A DNA stretch of 64,000 nucleotides from Pseudonocardia autotrophica (GTDB lineage Bacteria > Actinomycetota > Actinomycetes > Mycobacteriales > Pseudonocardiaceae). Below, piece after piece: positions 28,463-37,086 of the stretch; within the stretch, counting starts at the first letter, position 1; the number at the start of each line of letters is the position of its first letter. The notes beneath the pieces are model-generated. The model saw only the letters and a list, made by a program, of their open reading frames with translations, was not told the DNA's origin and made no database searches. The stretch is taken from assembly GCF_003945385.1 (NCBI RefSeq), contig NZ_AP018920.1, positions 1 to 64,000 on the forward strand, given 5' to 3'. Position numbers and translations under genes: made by a program.

Positions 28463-30183
28463 GTGCCGGGCTCCGTCCCGGAGCGTCGTCCGACCAGCTC
28501 GCGGTAGGCGGGCTCGCGGGCCGACAACTCACTGTGCGTCCCGCTCGCGGCAGGGCCTCGCTCGGGGAGGAACACCACCCGGTCGGCACGGTCGAGGATC
28601 AGTGGCGAGGACGTGACCACGACCGTGGTGCGGCCGCTGCGGTACACGCGCAGCCGCTCGGCGATCGTGGCTTCGGTGATGGCGTCCACCGCCGATGTCG
28701 GCTCGACCGCGAGCAGCACCTGCGGATCGGCATACACCACTCGGGCGAGCCGCAGCCGCTGGCGCTGCCCACCGGACAGCGTCGTGGCGCCACCGTTCAG
28801 CTGCGCCTCGAGCCCGCCGGGCAGTGCCCCGACGACGTCGTCGGCCGCCGCGGTGTGCACGGCTGCCCGTACCCGCTCCTGTTCGATCGGGAAGCGGCCG
28901 GCGACGATCTCGCCGACGGTGCCGGCGAACAGGGCGGCGTCGTTGTCGGCGACCACCACCCGCTCGCGCCACCCGGCCGGCTCCAGCGCGTCGATCCGGA
29001 CACCGGCCACGGTCGCATCGGTCTCGCACAGTCGCCCCAGCCGGTCGACGACCGCGGCCGCGGCAGCCGGGTCGGCCCCGACCAGTGCTGTCAGCTGCCC
29101 GGGTTCGATCTCGACCCCCGAGGTGGGGTCCAGCACGGGGCCGGCGTCCGGCACCGCCAGCGCGTCCGGGCCGTCGCGACGATCCGGCTCCAGACGCAGC
29201 AGCCGCACGACCCGATCCGCGGAGACCAGGCCACGGGCGATGTCCCCGGCTCCTTCGATCAGCGCCGATACCGGCACCGCCAGCATCGCCAGGTAGCCGT
29301 ACACCGCCGCCAGCTCCCCGACCGTGATGCCGCCCTGGGCGGCGGTCCGAGCCGCCAGCCAGGTGACCGCGGCCAGGGCGAGCGCGGGCAGACCGGTCGC
29401 CAGCGCGCCCACCCAGCTCGTCGGGCCTCCCACCTGGTAGCCGACGGCGACCAGGCGCTGTGACTGTCGCTCGTAGCGCTCCTGGTGGAAGCCCTTGCCG
29501 CCCAATCCGTTGAGCACCGGCAGCCCGGCGAGCAGATCGACCAGGCGGTGGGTGAGCCCGCCCTGAATGCCCCGGTATCCGCCGGCGGTGCGTTCGATGC
29601 GCCGCAACAGCGGGCCGATGGTGATCGCGAGGAGCGGGACGCCTGCCAGCACGACCACGGCCAGCAGCGGCGAGATGGCGACCAGCACGACGGCGACCAC
29701 GACGTAGGCGACGACCGCGCCGAACCCGGGACCGGTCACCGTCATCGCCTGGGACACCACCTGCACGTCGGCGATACCGACGGTGGTGATCTCCCCGGTG
29801 TCCAGCCGCCGGCGCAGTGACGCGCCCAGCCGTGCGCACTGCCGCACGGTCGCGCGCACGGTCCGGAACGACGCGTCCATCCGGATCCGGGTCATCGTGC
29901 GGTGCCGCGCGATCCCGAGCGCGGCGACGAGGAACCCGACACCCACCAGGGCCCCCGCCCAGCTCAGCAGGGCGGTGGTGTCGCCCGGAACGAGGCCGTC
30001 GTCGATCACGCGGGACAGCAGGTACGGCGGCGACACCAGGGCGACCATCCAGGCGCTGCCGAGCGCCATGCCGCGGAGGATGCGCGGCCACTGCGAACGC
30101 GCCAGCCAGATCAGGAACGCCGCAGGCGATCGAAGATCGTTCTCCCGCGGCGCCGTGTGGCCGTCCGGTGATCCACGCGGCAT
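28459..30183 (-). CDS. ABC exporter half-transporter (degenerate partner)
   Basis: A 574-residue fused ABC exporter subunit with six membrane helices (about residues 25-300). Its ATPase domain is altered: Walker A reads GADPAAAAA instead of GxxGxGKST, and Walker B reads LLAVEPTSAVD with Val for the Asp. The signature LSGGQRQRLRLAR is intact. In heterodimeric exporters such a signature completes the active site bound by the partner's Walker motifs, and the partner here has intact Walkers but a poor signature. The ATG at 30183 (MPRGSPDG) is preferred; a GTG at 30210 in frame is possible. Confidence 0.87.
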   Translation of the reverse strand: MPRGSPDGHTAPRENDLRSPAAFLIWLARSQWPRILRGMALGSAWMVALVSPPYLLSRVIDDGLVPGDTTALLSWAGALVGVGFLVAALGIARHRTMTRIRMDASFRTVRATVRQCARLGASLRRRLDTGEITTVGIADVQVVSQAMTVTGPGFGAVVAYVVVAVVLVAISPLLAVVVLAGVPLLAITIGPLLRRIERTAGGYRGIQGGLTHRLVDLLAGLPVLNGLGGKGFHQERYERQSQRLVAVGYQVGGPTSWVGALATGLPALALAAVTWLAARTAAQGGITVGELAAVYGYLAMLAVPVSALIEGAGDIARGLVSADRVVRLLRLEPDRRDGPDALAVPDAGPVLDPTSGVEIEPGQLTALVGADPAAAAAVVDRLGRLCETDATVAGVRIDALEPAGWRERVVVADNDAALFAGTVGEIVAGRFPIEQERVRAAVHTAAADDVVGALPGGLEAQLNGGATTLSGGQRQRLRLARVVYADPQVLLAVEPTSAVDAITEATIAERLRVYRSGRTTVVVTSSPLILDRADRVVFLPERGPAASGTHSELSAREPAYRELVGRRSGTEPGT

Positions 30184-30247
30184 GTGCACGACACCCCACG
30201 GCACGGGCACACAGTAGCCGCCCGCGCGCGATCGACGGAGACGACGA

Positions 30248-30278
30248 GCGGGGCCCGGCCGTGTCGGCCGGGCCCCGC
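30248..30278. terminator. Strong GC hairpin
   Basis: A perfect 13-bp inverted repeat, GCGGGGCCCGGCC at 30248-30260 and its complement at 30266-30278, with a 5-base loop, lies upstream of the exporter operon and downstream of nothing recognisable on the plus strand. It probably ends transcription entering from one or both sides. Confidence 0.7.
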
Positions 30279-30639
30279 GTTCGTCGGCTACTGCGTACTC
30301 AGTGATCCAGATGTTCGGGAGCTGTTCTGATGAATCGCCCTCCCAAGCCTCTCGACCCGGTCGCCGTCCCTGTGGCGTCAGGACCGCCTTGTTCGATGGC
30401 CATATCTTCAGCCGCCACTGCAGATCTCGTCAAGACCCGACTCCACGAACGAGTGAACGCGCTTCTCCGGTCGCCCGGCCCAGTCGGCTATGGCGCAGAT
30501 CACTCGTCGGTCTGTCGGGTGAGCCGCGTGGGCGAGACATCGCAGGTGGATCACCGGTCGGGGTCCGTCGATCCATCCGCCACGACGCTGCCGGCCCGGC
30601 GGGCGAGGGCCCGCGCGCAGACTTTCCCGGTGATCGTTG
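30279..30639. other. Stretch without recognised gene
   Basis: About 360 bp between the hairpin and the csp promoter. Composition is less GC-rich than the neighbouring genes. Open frames on both strands show no family features; one on the plus strand at 30330-30665 lacks a ribosome-binding site. Possibly a gene remnant. Confidence 0.4.
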
Positions 30640-30668
30640 TTGGTGCCACGGGCGGCTGGGTGTAGCGT
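30640..30668 (+). promoter_or_regulatory. Candidate csp promoter
   Basis: TTGGTG at 30640-30645 and TAGCGT at 30663-30668 are 17 bp apart and resemble actinobacterial housekeeping -35/-10 elements. Transcription from about 30675 would give a 5' leader of roughly 175 nt before the cold-shock gene, the kind of long leader known for csp mRNAs. Confidence 0.4.
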
Positions 30669-30851
30669 GACAACCGGTCACCGTAAGTTCTGAAGTTCGT
30701 TTCTCTGAGCGCGCTCGCGGGATGATGATGCGGGCGGATTCGCTGTCTTTGGTGTAGCTGGAGCTGGCTGCCGTCTGGGAATCGCAGTGACCCGGACAGC
30801 CGCAGGACGTGGTTGTTCCGTCCACACGCTATGCAACAAGGAGTTACCTTC

Positions 30852-31052
30852 ATGGCCACCGGTACCGTCAAGTGGTTCAACGCCGAAAAGGGTTTCGGAT
30901 TCATCGCCCCCGACGACGGCGGCGCCGACGTTTTCGTGCACTACTCGGCGATCGACGCCTCGGGCTTCCGTGAGCTGTCCGAGAACCAGGCCGTGACCTA
31001 CGAGGTCACCCAGGGCGCCAAGGGCCCGCAGGCCTCGAACGTCACCATCTGA
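30852..31052 (+). CDS. cspA: Cold-shock protein, CspA family
   Basis: A 66-residue single cold-shock domain that binds single-stranded nucleic acid and acts as an RNA chaperone. RNP1 (KGFGFIAP, residues 14-21) and RNP2 (VFVHYSAI) are intact, and the protein starts [17 protein letters not shown]. An AAGGAG ribosome-binding site lies 8 bp before the ATG. A long leader precedes it and a strong hairpin follows it, so it is a monocistronic gene. Confidence 0.95.
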   Translation: MATGTVKWFNAEKGFGFIAPDDGGADVFVHYSAIDASGFRELSENQAVTYEVTQGAKGPQASNVTI

Positions 31053-31068
31053 CGTTCCTCGACACACC

Positions 31069-31106
31069 CGGCGGTGGCGTACCTCCTCGGAGGGGCGCCA
31101 CCGCCG
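31069..31106 (+). terminator. Hairpin terminator after csp
   Basis: An 11-bp perfect stem, CGGCGGTGGCG at 31069-31079 with its complement at 31096-31106. The 16-base loop contains its own small CCTCC/GGAGG hairpin. It sits between the convergent csp and acyl-CoA ligase genes and may serve both. Confidence 0.75.
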
Positions 31107-31124
31107 TGTTCGTTCCGCAGCCGT

Positions 31125-32777
31125 TCAGCGGCCGCGGAGCTCGCGGCGCAGGACCTTCCCGCTGGCGGTCTTCGGGATCTCGTCGAGGATCTCGACCTGG
31201 CGCGGGTACTTGTAGGCGGCCATCCGCTCGCCGGCGAACGCGATGAGCTCGGCGGGTGTGGCCGTGGCGTCGGCCCGCAGTGACACGAACGCCTTCACGG
31301 TCTCGCCCCGGTACTCGTCCGGAACGCCGACGACCGCGGCCTCCCGTACCGCGGGATGCTCGTAGAGCACGTCCTCGACCTCCCGCGGCCAGATCTTGTA
31401 GCCACCCGCGTTGATCTGGTCCTTCTTGCGGTCGACGATGTAGAACCAGCCGTCGGCGTCCATGTAGCCGACGTCGCCGGTGTGCAGGACCCCGCCGGGC
31501 AGCGCCCGCGCGGTCTCCTCGGGTTTCTCCCAGTAGCCGGCCACGACCTGCGGGCCGGCCGTGACGAGCTCACCCACCTCGCCGGGGGCGAGATCGGCGC
31601 CGTCCTCGTCGATGATCCGCACCACCGTGCCGTAGACCGGCACCCCCACCGACAGCGCGCCCGAGGCGTCGTCGACGGGCGCTTCGGCATGCAGCGGCAC
31701 CGCGTGTGACGGCGACGTCGTCTCGGTCAGGCCGTAGATGTTGTGGATGTAGTGCCCGAACGTCTCCCGGAACGCGTGCACCGTGCTCGGCGGGATCGGT
31801 GCGCCCCCGGAGTAGATCTTCCGCAGGGTCGCCAGCTGGGACCGCTGCGCGCCGGGTGCGTTCATCAGCGCGATGAACACGGTGATCGACCCGACGGTGA
31901 AGGTCGCCCGCTCCCGCTCGGCCGTCCGGAGCGCCAGGGCCGGATCGAGCCGGTACATCAGCACCAGCGGGGCACCGGTCAGCAGGGTGACGGCGACGTG
32001 CCCGACCAGGCCGGTGATGTGGAACAGCGGGGCGACCCCCAGCACGACGTCGCCGGCGTCCAGCCCGATCCAGTCGCGGTAGGTCCTGGCGTTGAACACC
32101 ACGTTGCGGTGGGTGGCCATCGCGCCCTTCGGCGGCCCGGTGGTGCCCGAGGTGTAGGTCAGGAACGCCACGTCGTCCGGTCCGGTGGTGGCCGCGGGTG
32201 GGGTCGCGCCGCGGTGCCGGTGCAGGAACTCCAGCAGGTCGATCGTCCCCGGGCAGTCGATTCGTGTCACTCCGGCGAGAACATCGGTGGCGGTGCCGGA
32301 GTGCAGGTCGAGCTCCGAGGTGGTGAGCACGGTTCGCACGGCCGAGCCGGGCAGCACCCCGGCCGCGACGTCGCGGTGCAGCGACTGCAGGCAGACCAGC
32401 ACCGACGCGCCCGAATCGGCGAGCAGCCCGGCGAGCTCGCGCCCCTTGTACATCGGGTTGACCGGCACGGCGATCCCGCCGGCCTTCCAGGTCCCGATCT
32501 GGGCGATCACGAACTGCGGCACGTTCTGGGTGAAGATCGCGACCCGCTCGCCGGCGGCGAACCCCTCGGCGACGAGCCCGGCGGCGAAGGCGTCGGTCAG
32601 CCGGTCGAGCTCGGCGAAACCGATCCGTCCGTCGAAGTACCGGATCGCGTCGGCCTCCGGGGCCCTGGCCACGGTGGCCGCGAACATCGCGAGCGCGTCG
32701 CCGAACTCCGGCTCGACGTCCGCGGGCTGGCCGGGGTCGTAGCGGGCGAGCCAGGGCCGTTCGTCGTAGACGCTCAT
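31125..32777 (-). CDS. Acyl-CoA synthetase / AMP-dependent ligase
   Basis: A 550-residue adenylate-forming enzyme that activates a carboxylic acid with ATP and joins it to CoA. Motifs in order: the P-loop-like YTSGTTGPPKGAMATHRN (about 190-207), YGLTETTS, TGDVGYMDADGWFYIVDRKKD with the hinge Asp/Lys, and the C-terminal catalytic Lys in PKTASGKVLRREL. The substrate is not evident; fatty or aromatic acids are possible. The ATG at 32777 overlaps the stop of the upstream cyclase-family gene (ATGA), so both act together. The frame is also open upstream through the cyclase gene, but that is a shadow. Confidence 0.9.
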   Translation of the reverse strand: MSVYDERPWLARYDPGQPADVEPEFGDALAMFAATVARAPEADAIRYFDGRIGFAELDRLTDAFAAGLVAEGFAAGERVAIFTQNVPQFVIAQIGTWKAGGIAVPVNPMYKGRELAGLLADSGASVLVCLQSLHRDVAAGVLPGSAVRTVLTTSELDLHSGTATDVLAGVTRIDCPGTIDLLEFLHRHRGATPPAATTGPDDVAFLTYTSGTTGPPKGAMATHRNVVFNARTYRDWIGLDAGDVVLGVAPLFHITGLVGHVAVTLLTGAPLVLMYRLDPALALRTAERERATFTVGSITVFIALMNAPGAQRSQLATLRKIYSGGAPIPPSTVHAFRETFGHYIHNIYGLTETTSPSHAVPLHAEAPVDDASGALSVGVPVYGTVVRIIDEDGADLAPGEVGELVTAGPQVVAGYWEKPEETARALPGGVLHTGDVGYMDADGWFYIVDRKKDQINAGGYKIWPREVEDVLYEHPAVREAAVVGVPDEYRGETVKAFVSLRADATATPAELIAFAGERMAAYKYPRQVEILDEIPKTASGKVLRRELRGR

Positions 32778-33751
32778 CGGATGACGACGGGATTCACCGG
32801 CGAGCCGGTCCCCTCGACGACGTTCAGTGGCGCGGCGGTGTAGAGGAAGTCCCAGCGTCCGTCGGCGGCGCAGGCCTCGGCGAGTGCGTCGAGCTGGACG
32901 ATCTCGGTGAGCACCACGCCGAGATTGCGCATCAGCGCGCAGTGCAGCGGCAGCACCACGCCGGAGACCGGGTCCCTGGTGACCTCGTTGGCGATCGTGT
33001 CGGTGACCAGGTTCGGGATCTCCTGCTCGGCGAACCACTCGACCAGCTCGCGGGAGTAGGTCAGGCCCGGCTCCACGAAGTCGGCGTAGAACTCCTCGGC
33101 CGGGACCGAGTAGAAGTAGGACAGGAAGCCGGTGCGGATCAGCAGGATGTCGCGCAGGCCGAGCTCGACGCCCTGCGCCCGCGCCGCGTCCTGCAGGTCG
33201 TGGTGGTCGAAGGTCTCGCCCTTGTCGAGCCACTGCTTGCCGCGGTGGCGCGCGATGTCGATCAGGACGCCCCGGCCGGCGACACCGCGCTCGGCGATCG
33301 GCTGCACCGAGGCCTTCGTCAGGCCGTCGACGGTGGTCCGCGCGTCGTAGCCGTTCCAGATGCGTCCGTCGTACCAGACGTGCCCGAGCGCGTCGTACTG
33401 CGTGGAGCCCTGCAGGAAGATCTCCGCCTTGTCGTCGGCGTAGTGCAGCCCGCCGGGGAACGCCGGTGCGCCCTCGCGGCCCTCGTCCCACGACGACTCG
33501 TCGAGCACGTTGTGCCGGTTGATGCTCTCCCGGCCCGGGAAGACCGGGTCGCCGTGCGGGTGCCCCATCGGCGCCTGCAGGGTGAACACCTCGCCGGTCC
33601 GGATGTGCCGGGCGCCGCGCAGCACCTGGTCGGCGTCGAGGTAGTTCAGCGCACCCACCTCGTCGTCCGGGCCCCACTTCCCCCAGTTGCTGGGGGTGTC
33701 GTCACCGAGGAGTTCACGCATGGTGGGCACGTCGGGCATCGTCAATCCCAT
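32774..33751 (-). CDS. Cyclase family hydrolase (kynurenine-formamidase-like fold)
   Basis: A 325-residue member of the cyclase family (PF04199), metal-dependent hydrolases that include kynurenine formamidase and polyketide-cyclase-like enzymes. The metal-binding region reads LQGSTQYDALGHVWYDG, where the usual HxGTHxDxxxH is changed but still has Asp and His. The N-terminus (WGKWGPDDEVGALNYL) is typical of the larger subgroup acting on small organic acids or lactones. Stop and start overlap with the CoA ligase downstream suggest one opens or hydrolyses a ring and the other activates the acid. Substrate unknown. Confidence 0.82.
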   Translation of the reverse strand: MGLTMPDVPTMRELLGDDTPSNWGKWGPDDEVGALNYLDADQVLRGARHIRTGEVFTLQAPMGHPHGDPVFPGRESINRHNVLDESSWDEGREGAPAFPGGLHYADDKAEIFLQGSTQYDALGHVWYDGRIWNGYDARTTVDGLTKASVQPIAERGVAGRGVLIDIARHRGKQWLDKGETFDHHDLQDAARAQGVELGLRDILLIRTGFLSYFYSVPAEEFYADFVEPGLTYSRELVEWFAEQEIPNLVTDTIANEVTRDPVSGVVLPLHCALMRNLGVVLTEIVQLDALAEACAADGRWDFLYTAAPLNVVEGTGSPVNPVVIR

Positions 33752-33893
33752 CCAGAACGGTCGATCGTTAGGCCTCGGCTATGGTGCGGGTCACATCCAT
33801 GGCCCGTCAAACCTTGTCGAGAACGCGGCATCGGCTCCGTCCCCGCTCCGAACGTGGCCAGAATGGGTCACGCCCGTACCGAGGAGGGCCACG

Positions 33894-34301
33894 ATGGCCA
33901 AGTACCTGCTGCTGAAGCACTACCGCGGCGCACCGGCGTCGGTGAACGACGCCCCGATGGAGCAGTGGACACCGCAGGAGATCACCGACCACGTGCAGTA
34001 CATGCAGGACTTCGCGACCCGGCTGGAGGGCACCGGCGAGTACGTCGACGGTCAGGCGCTCGCCCCCGAGGGGACGTTCGTCCGGTACGACGGCGAGGGT
34101 CGCCCGCCGATCACCGACGGACCGTTCGCCGAGACCAAGGATCTGATCGCGGGCTGGATGGTGATCGACGTCGACAGCTACGAGCGGGCCGTCGAGCTCG
34201 CCGGGGAGCTGTCGGCGGCACCCGGTGCCGGCGGGAAGCCGATCCACGAGTGGCTGGAGCTGCGCCCGTTCCTGACCGCGCCGCCGACCATCACCGACTG
34301 A
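33894..34301 (+). CDS. YCII-related DGPF-motif protein
   Basis: A 135-residue protein of the YCII/DGPF group: a ferredoxin-like alpha/beta fold with the defining motif DGPFAETKDLIAGW (about residues 79-92). These proteins are encoded beside ECF42-type sigma factors in many actinobacteria and proteobacteria. Here the sigma factor starts 7 bp after its stop. The ATG at 33894 follows a GAGGAGG site; the longer frame upstream is not used. Biochemical role unknown; a link to regulation of, or by, the sigma factor is likely. Confidence 0.9.
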   Translation: MAKYLLLKHYRGAPASVNDAPMEQWTPQEITDHVQYMQDFATRLEGTGEYVDGQALAPEGTFVRYDGEGRPPITDGPFAETKDLIAGWMVIDVDSYERAVELAGELSAAPGAGGKPIHEWLELRPFLTAPPTITD

Positions 34302-34308
34302 CCCGACG

Positions 34309-35460
34309 GTGGACGAGGCGCTGCTGCGGACGCTCACCCCGGTGGTGATCGCGATCCTGGTCCGCCGTGGTGCCGGCTTCGCCGCGGCCGAGGACGCCGT
34401 GCAGGAGGCGTTCCTGGAGGCGTTGCGGGTCTGGCCGTCGGATCCGCCGCGGGATCCCCAGGGGTGGCTGGTCGCCACGGCCTGGCGGCGGTTCCTCGAC
34501 GGGACCCGGGCGGAGACGGCGCGCCGCAGGCGCGAGGACCTGGTGGAGGCGGAGCCTGCCCCCGGCCCGGCGGTCGGGACGGACGACGCGCTGCAGCTGT
34601 ACTTCCTGTGTGCCCACCCGTCGCTGACGCCGTCGTCGGCGGTGGCGCTCACGCTGCGCGCGGTCGGCGGACTGACCACCCGCCAGATCGCGCAGGCGTA
34701 TCTGGTGCCGGAGGCGACGATGGCCCAGCGGATCAGCCGGGCCAAGCGCACCGTGTCGCACGTGCGGTTCGACCGGCCGGGGGACGTCGCCGTCGTGCTG
34801 CGGGTGCTCTACCTGGTGTTCAACGAGGGATACACCGCGACCGGTGACGTCGACCTGGCCGTCGAGGCGATCCGGCTCACCCGCCGGCTCGCGGCCGGGG
34901 TCGACCATCCGGAGGTGGCCGGGCTGCTGGCGCTGATGCTGCTGCACCACGCCCGGCGCGCCGCCCGCACCGCGGCCGACGGGGCCCTGGTCCCGCTCGC
35001 CGAGCAGGACCGCGGCCGGTGGGACACCGGGATGATCGCCGAGGGGGTGGCGATCCTGCAGGCCGCGCTGGCCCGCGATCGGCTCGGCGAGTACCAGGCC
35101 CAGGCCGCCGTCGCGGCGCTGCACGCGGACGCCCGGACCGTGGCCGACACCGACTGGGTGCAGATCGTCGAGTGGTACGACGAGCTGGTCCGGCTGACCG
35201 ACAGCCCGGTCGTCCGGCTGAACCGAGCGGTGGCGCTCGGCGAGGCCGACGGCCCGCGGGCCGGGCTGGCGGCCCTGGCCGAGCTGGACGGATCGCTGCC
35301 CCGCCACACCGCGGCGCTGGCGTACCTGCACGAGCGTGCCGGGGACCAGGGCACGGCGGCCGGGCTCTACGCCGAGGCGGCCCGGAGGGCGACCGATCTC
35401 GGCGAGCGCGACCACCTGATCCGGCAGGCCGCGCGGCTCAACACCCGGCTGCGCGGCTGA
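34309..35460 (+). CDS. ECF sigma factor, ECF42-type with C-terminal TPR-like extension
   Basis: A 383-residue sigma factor. Region sigma2 is about residues 15-80 (AAEDAVQEAFLEALRVWP with promoter-melting residues), sigma4 about 110-165 (ALTLRAVGGLTTRQIAQAYL, ATMAQRISRAKRTV). The remaining 200 residues form helical repeats (for example YQAQAAVAALHADA, VRLNRAVALGEADGPRAGLA) typical of ECF42, where the extension is needed for function and there is no anti-sigma factor. The partner DGPF protein precedes it. The GTG start at 34309 lies 7 bp after that gene's stop; translation is probably coupled. Confidence 0.92.
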   Translation: MDEALLRTLTPVVIAILVRRGAGFAAAEDAVQEAFLEALRVWPSDPPRDPQGWLVATAWRRFLDGTRAETARRRREDLVEAEPAPGPAVGTDDALQLYFLCAHPSLTPSSAVALTLRAVGGLTTRQIAQAYLVPEATMAQRISRAKRTVSHVRFDRPGDVAVVLRVLYLVFNEGYTATGDVDLAVEAIRLTRRLAAGVDHPEVAGLLALMLLHHARRAARTAADGALVPLAEQDRGRWDTGMIAEGVAILQAALARDRLGEYQAQAAVAALHADARTVADTDWVQIVEWYDELVRLTDSPVVRLNRAVALGEADGPRAGLAALAELDGSLPRHTAALAYLHERAGDQGTAAGLYAEAARRATDLGERDHLIRQAARLNTRLRG

Positions 35461-35467
35461 GCACCGC

Positions 35468-36574
35468 TCAGGCGTCGAAGTCGACGGTCGCGGTGTCGGA
35501 CACCGGCCTGCTCTGACAGGTCAGCACGAAACCGGCGGCGATCTCGTCGTCCTCCAGTGCGTAGTTGCGCCGCATCTCGACCTCGCCCGAGGTGAGCCGC
35601 GCCCGGCAGGTGCCGCACACGCCGCCCTTGCAGGCGAACGGCATGTCGCCACGGACCTTCTGGGCGGCGTCCAGCACGGACTCGGTGCGGGGCAGGCTCA
35701 GCGTGGTCGACCGTCCGTTGAGGACGATCGTCACCTCGCTCCCGGATCCGTCGGGGACCGCGTCGTCCTCGGCGCGGTGCGGCTCGGGCGGCGGCTCGCC
35801 GACGTAGAACAGCTCGCGATGCACCCGGCCGCGGTCGACGCCGTACTCGGTCAGCACGGCGACGGCGTCCTCGGTCATGCCCAGCGGCCCGCACAGCCAC
35901 CAGTGGTCGACGTCGTGCACGTCGACCAGCCCGGCGAACAGCGTGCGCAGCCGGTCGGCGTCGAGTCTGCCGTTGAAGATCTCCGCCTCGGTGGGCTCCC
36001 GGGACAGCACGTTGATCAGGTGCAGCCGCGGGCCGTGTGCGTTCTTCAGGTCGGCGATCTCCTCGGTGAACATCACCGTGTCGGTGCGCCGGTTGCCGTA
36101 GACCAGGGTGACGTGCGTGTCGTCGTGCGCGGTGAGCAGGGAGGCGGCGATCGACAGCATCGGCGTGATCCCCGAACCGGCGGCGACCAGAGCGTGATGG
36201 GTGCCCGCGGTCTGCTCGGGGGTGAACGACCCGCCCGGCGGGCCGACCTCCACCAGGTCACCCGCGGCGAGCCGGTCGACCAGCCACCCGGAGAACAGGC
36301 CGCCGTCGACCCGGCGGACCCCGACCCGCGGCGCGGCACCGGCGGGGGAGCAGATCGAGTACGACCGGCGCTCCTCCCCGTCGGCGGTGACGGTCCGCAG
36401 CGTCAGGTACTGGCCGGGCCGGAACGTGTAGTGCCCGCGCAGGTGCTCGGGCACGTCGAAGGTGACCGCGACGGCGTCGTCGCAGAGCCGTTCGACGTCG
36501 GCCACCCGGAGCCGGTGGAAACCCGCCGGGAGATCGGCCGGGGCGTCGGTCGTGCCGGGTTCGGTGAGCAGCAT
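35468..36574 (-). CDS. paaE: Phenylacetyl-CoA epoxidase reductase subunit PaaE
   Basis: The electron-transfer partner of the ring-epoxidising oxygenase. The 368-residue protein has an N-terminal FAD domain with RRSYSICS (about residues 69-76), an NAD(P)H domain (GSGITPMLS; ending near GPLGMTEDAV) and a C-terminal plant-type [2Fe-2S] ferredoxin domain with cysteines in CKGGVCGTCRARL and, about 35 residues later, LTCQ. The ATG at 36574 overlaps the paaD stop. It is the last gene of the paaABCDE operon, convergent with the ECF sigma gene 7 bp away. Confidence 0.95.
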   Translation of the reverse strand: MLLTEPGTTDAPADLPAGFHRLRVADVERLCDDAVAVTFDVPEHLRGHYTFRPGQYLTLRTVTADGEERRSYSICSPAGAAPRVGVRRVDGGLFSGWLVDRLAAGDLVEVGPPGGSFTPEQTAGTHHALVAAGSGITPMLSIAASLLTAHDDTHVTLVYGNRRTDTVMFTEEIADLKNAHGPRLHLINVLSREPTEAEIFNGRLDADRLRTLFAGLVDVHDVDHWWLCGPLGMTEDAVAVLTEYGVDRGRVHRELFYVGEPPPEPHRAEDDAVPDGSGSEVTIVLNGRSTTLSLPRTESVLDAAQKVRGDMPFACKGGVCGTCRARLTSGEVEMRRNYALEDDEIAAGFVLTCQSRPVSDTATVDFDA

Positions 36575-37086
36575 CAGAGTTCCTTCATGTGCTCGAACGG
36601 CTCGTGGCACGCGGTGCACCGGCGCAGCGCGGTGCAGGCGGTCGGGCCGAATCGGGAGAGCTCCTCGGTGGCCGGGGAGCCGCACTGCGGACAGCGCACG
36701 ACCCGCGACGGCGGATCGAGTGTCAGCGGGACCGGGCCGGGTGCGTGCGTGGTGGCCGTGCCGGGTGGGGCGATGCCGGCGTCGGCGAGCTTGCGCCGGC
36801 CCGCCTCGCTGATCCAGTCGGTGCTCCAGGCGGGGGAGAGGACCGTCCGCACCTCGACCGGGACGTATCCGGCGCCGGTCAGCGCGCCGGCGATGTCGGC
36901 GCGCATCTCCTCGATCGCCGGGCAGCCCGAATAGGTCGGCGTGATCGTGACGGTGACCCGCCCGCCGACCTCGGTCACCGACCGGATCACGCCGAGATCG
37001 TCGAGGGTGAGCATCGGCATCTCGGGATCGACCACGGTCGCCACCACGTCGCGGGCGCCCAGGCCCGGGAGCAGATCGGTCACCAC
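36574..37086 (-). CDS. paaD: Phenylacetate pathway Fe-S assembly protein PaaD
   Basis: A 170-residue member of the MIP18/SufT-like family, thought to help mature the iron-sulfur or di-iron centre of the epoxidase. The N-terminal DUF59-type domain contains DPEMPMLTLDDLGVIRSV and TPTYSGCPA with the conserved Cys. A C-terminal zinc-ribbon-like segment has CPQCGSP and, 20-odd residues later, CTACHEPF. The GTG at 37086 overlaps the end of paaC by 7 bp. Confidence 0.93.
   Translation of the reverse strand: MVTDLLPGLGARDVVATVVDPEMPMLTLDDLGVIRSVTEVGGRVTVTITPTYSGCPAIEEMRADIAGALTGAGYVPVEVRTVLSPAWSTDWISEAGRRKLADAGIAPPGTATTHAPGPVPLTLDPPSRVVRCPQCGSPATEELSRFGPTACTALRRCTACHEPFEHMKEL

Noticed and set aside
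30330..30665. A 111-codon plus-strand frame upstream of the cold-shock gene
   Set aside because: No ribosome-binding site, no recognisable domain, and it overlaps the likely csp promoter.
31125..33677. A single 850-codon frame that would fuse a large N-terminal part to the acyl-CoA ligase
   Set aside because: The upstream part is antisense-like shadow sequence over the cyclase-family gene in another frame; the ligase has its own ATG with an overlap at 32777.
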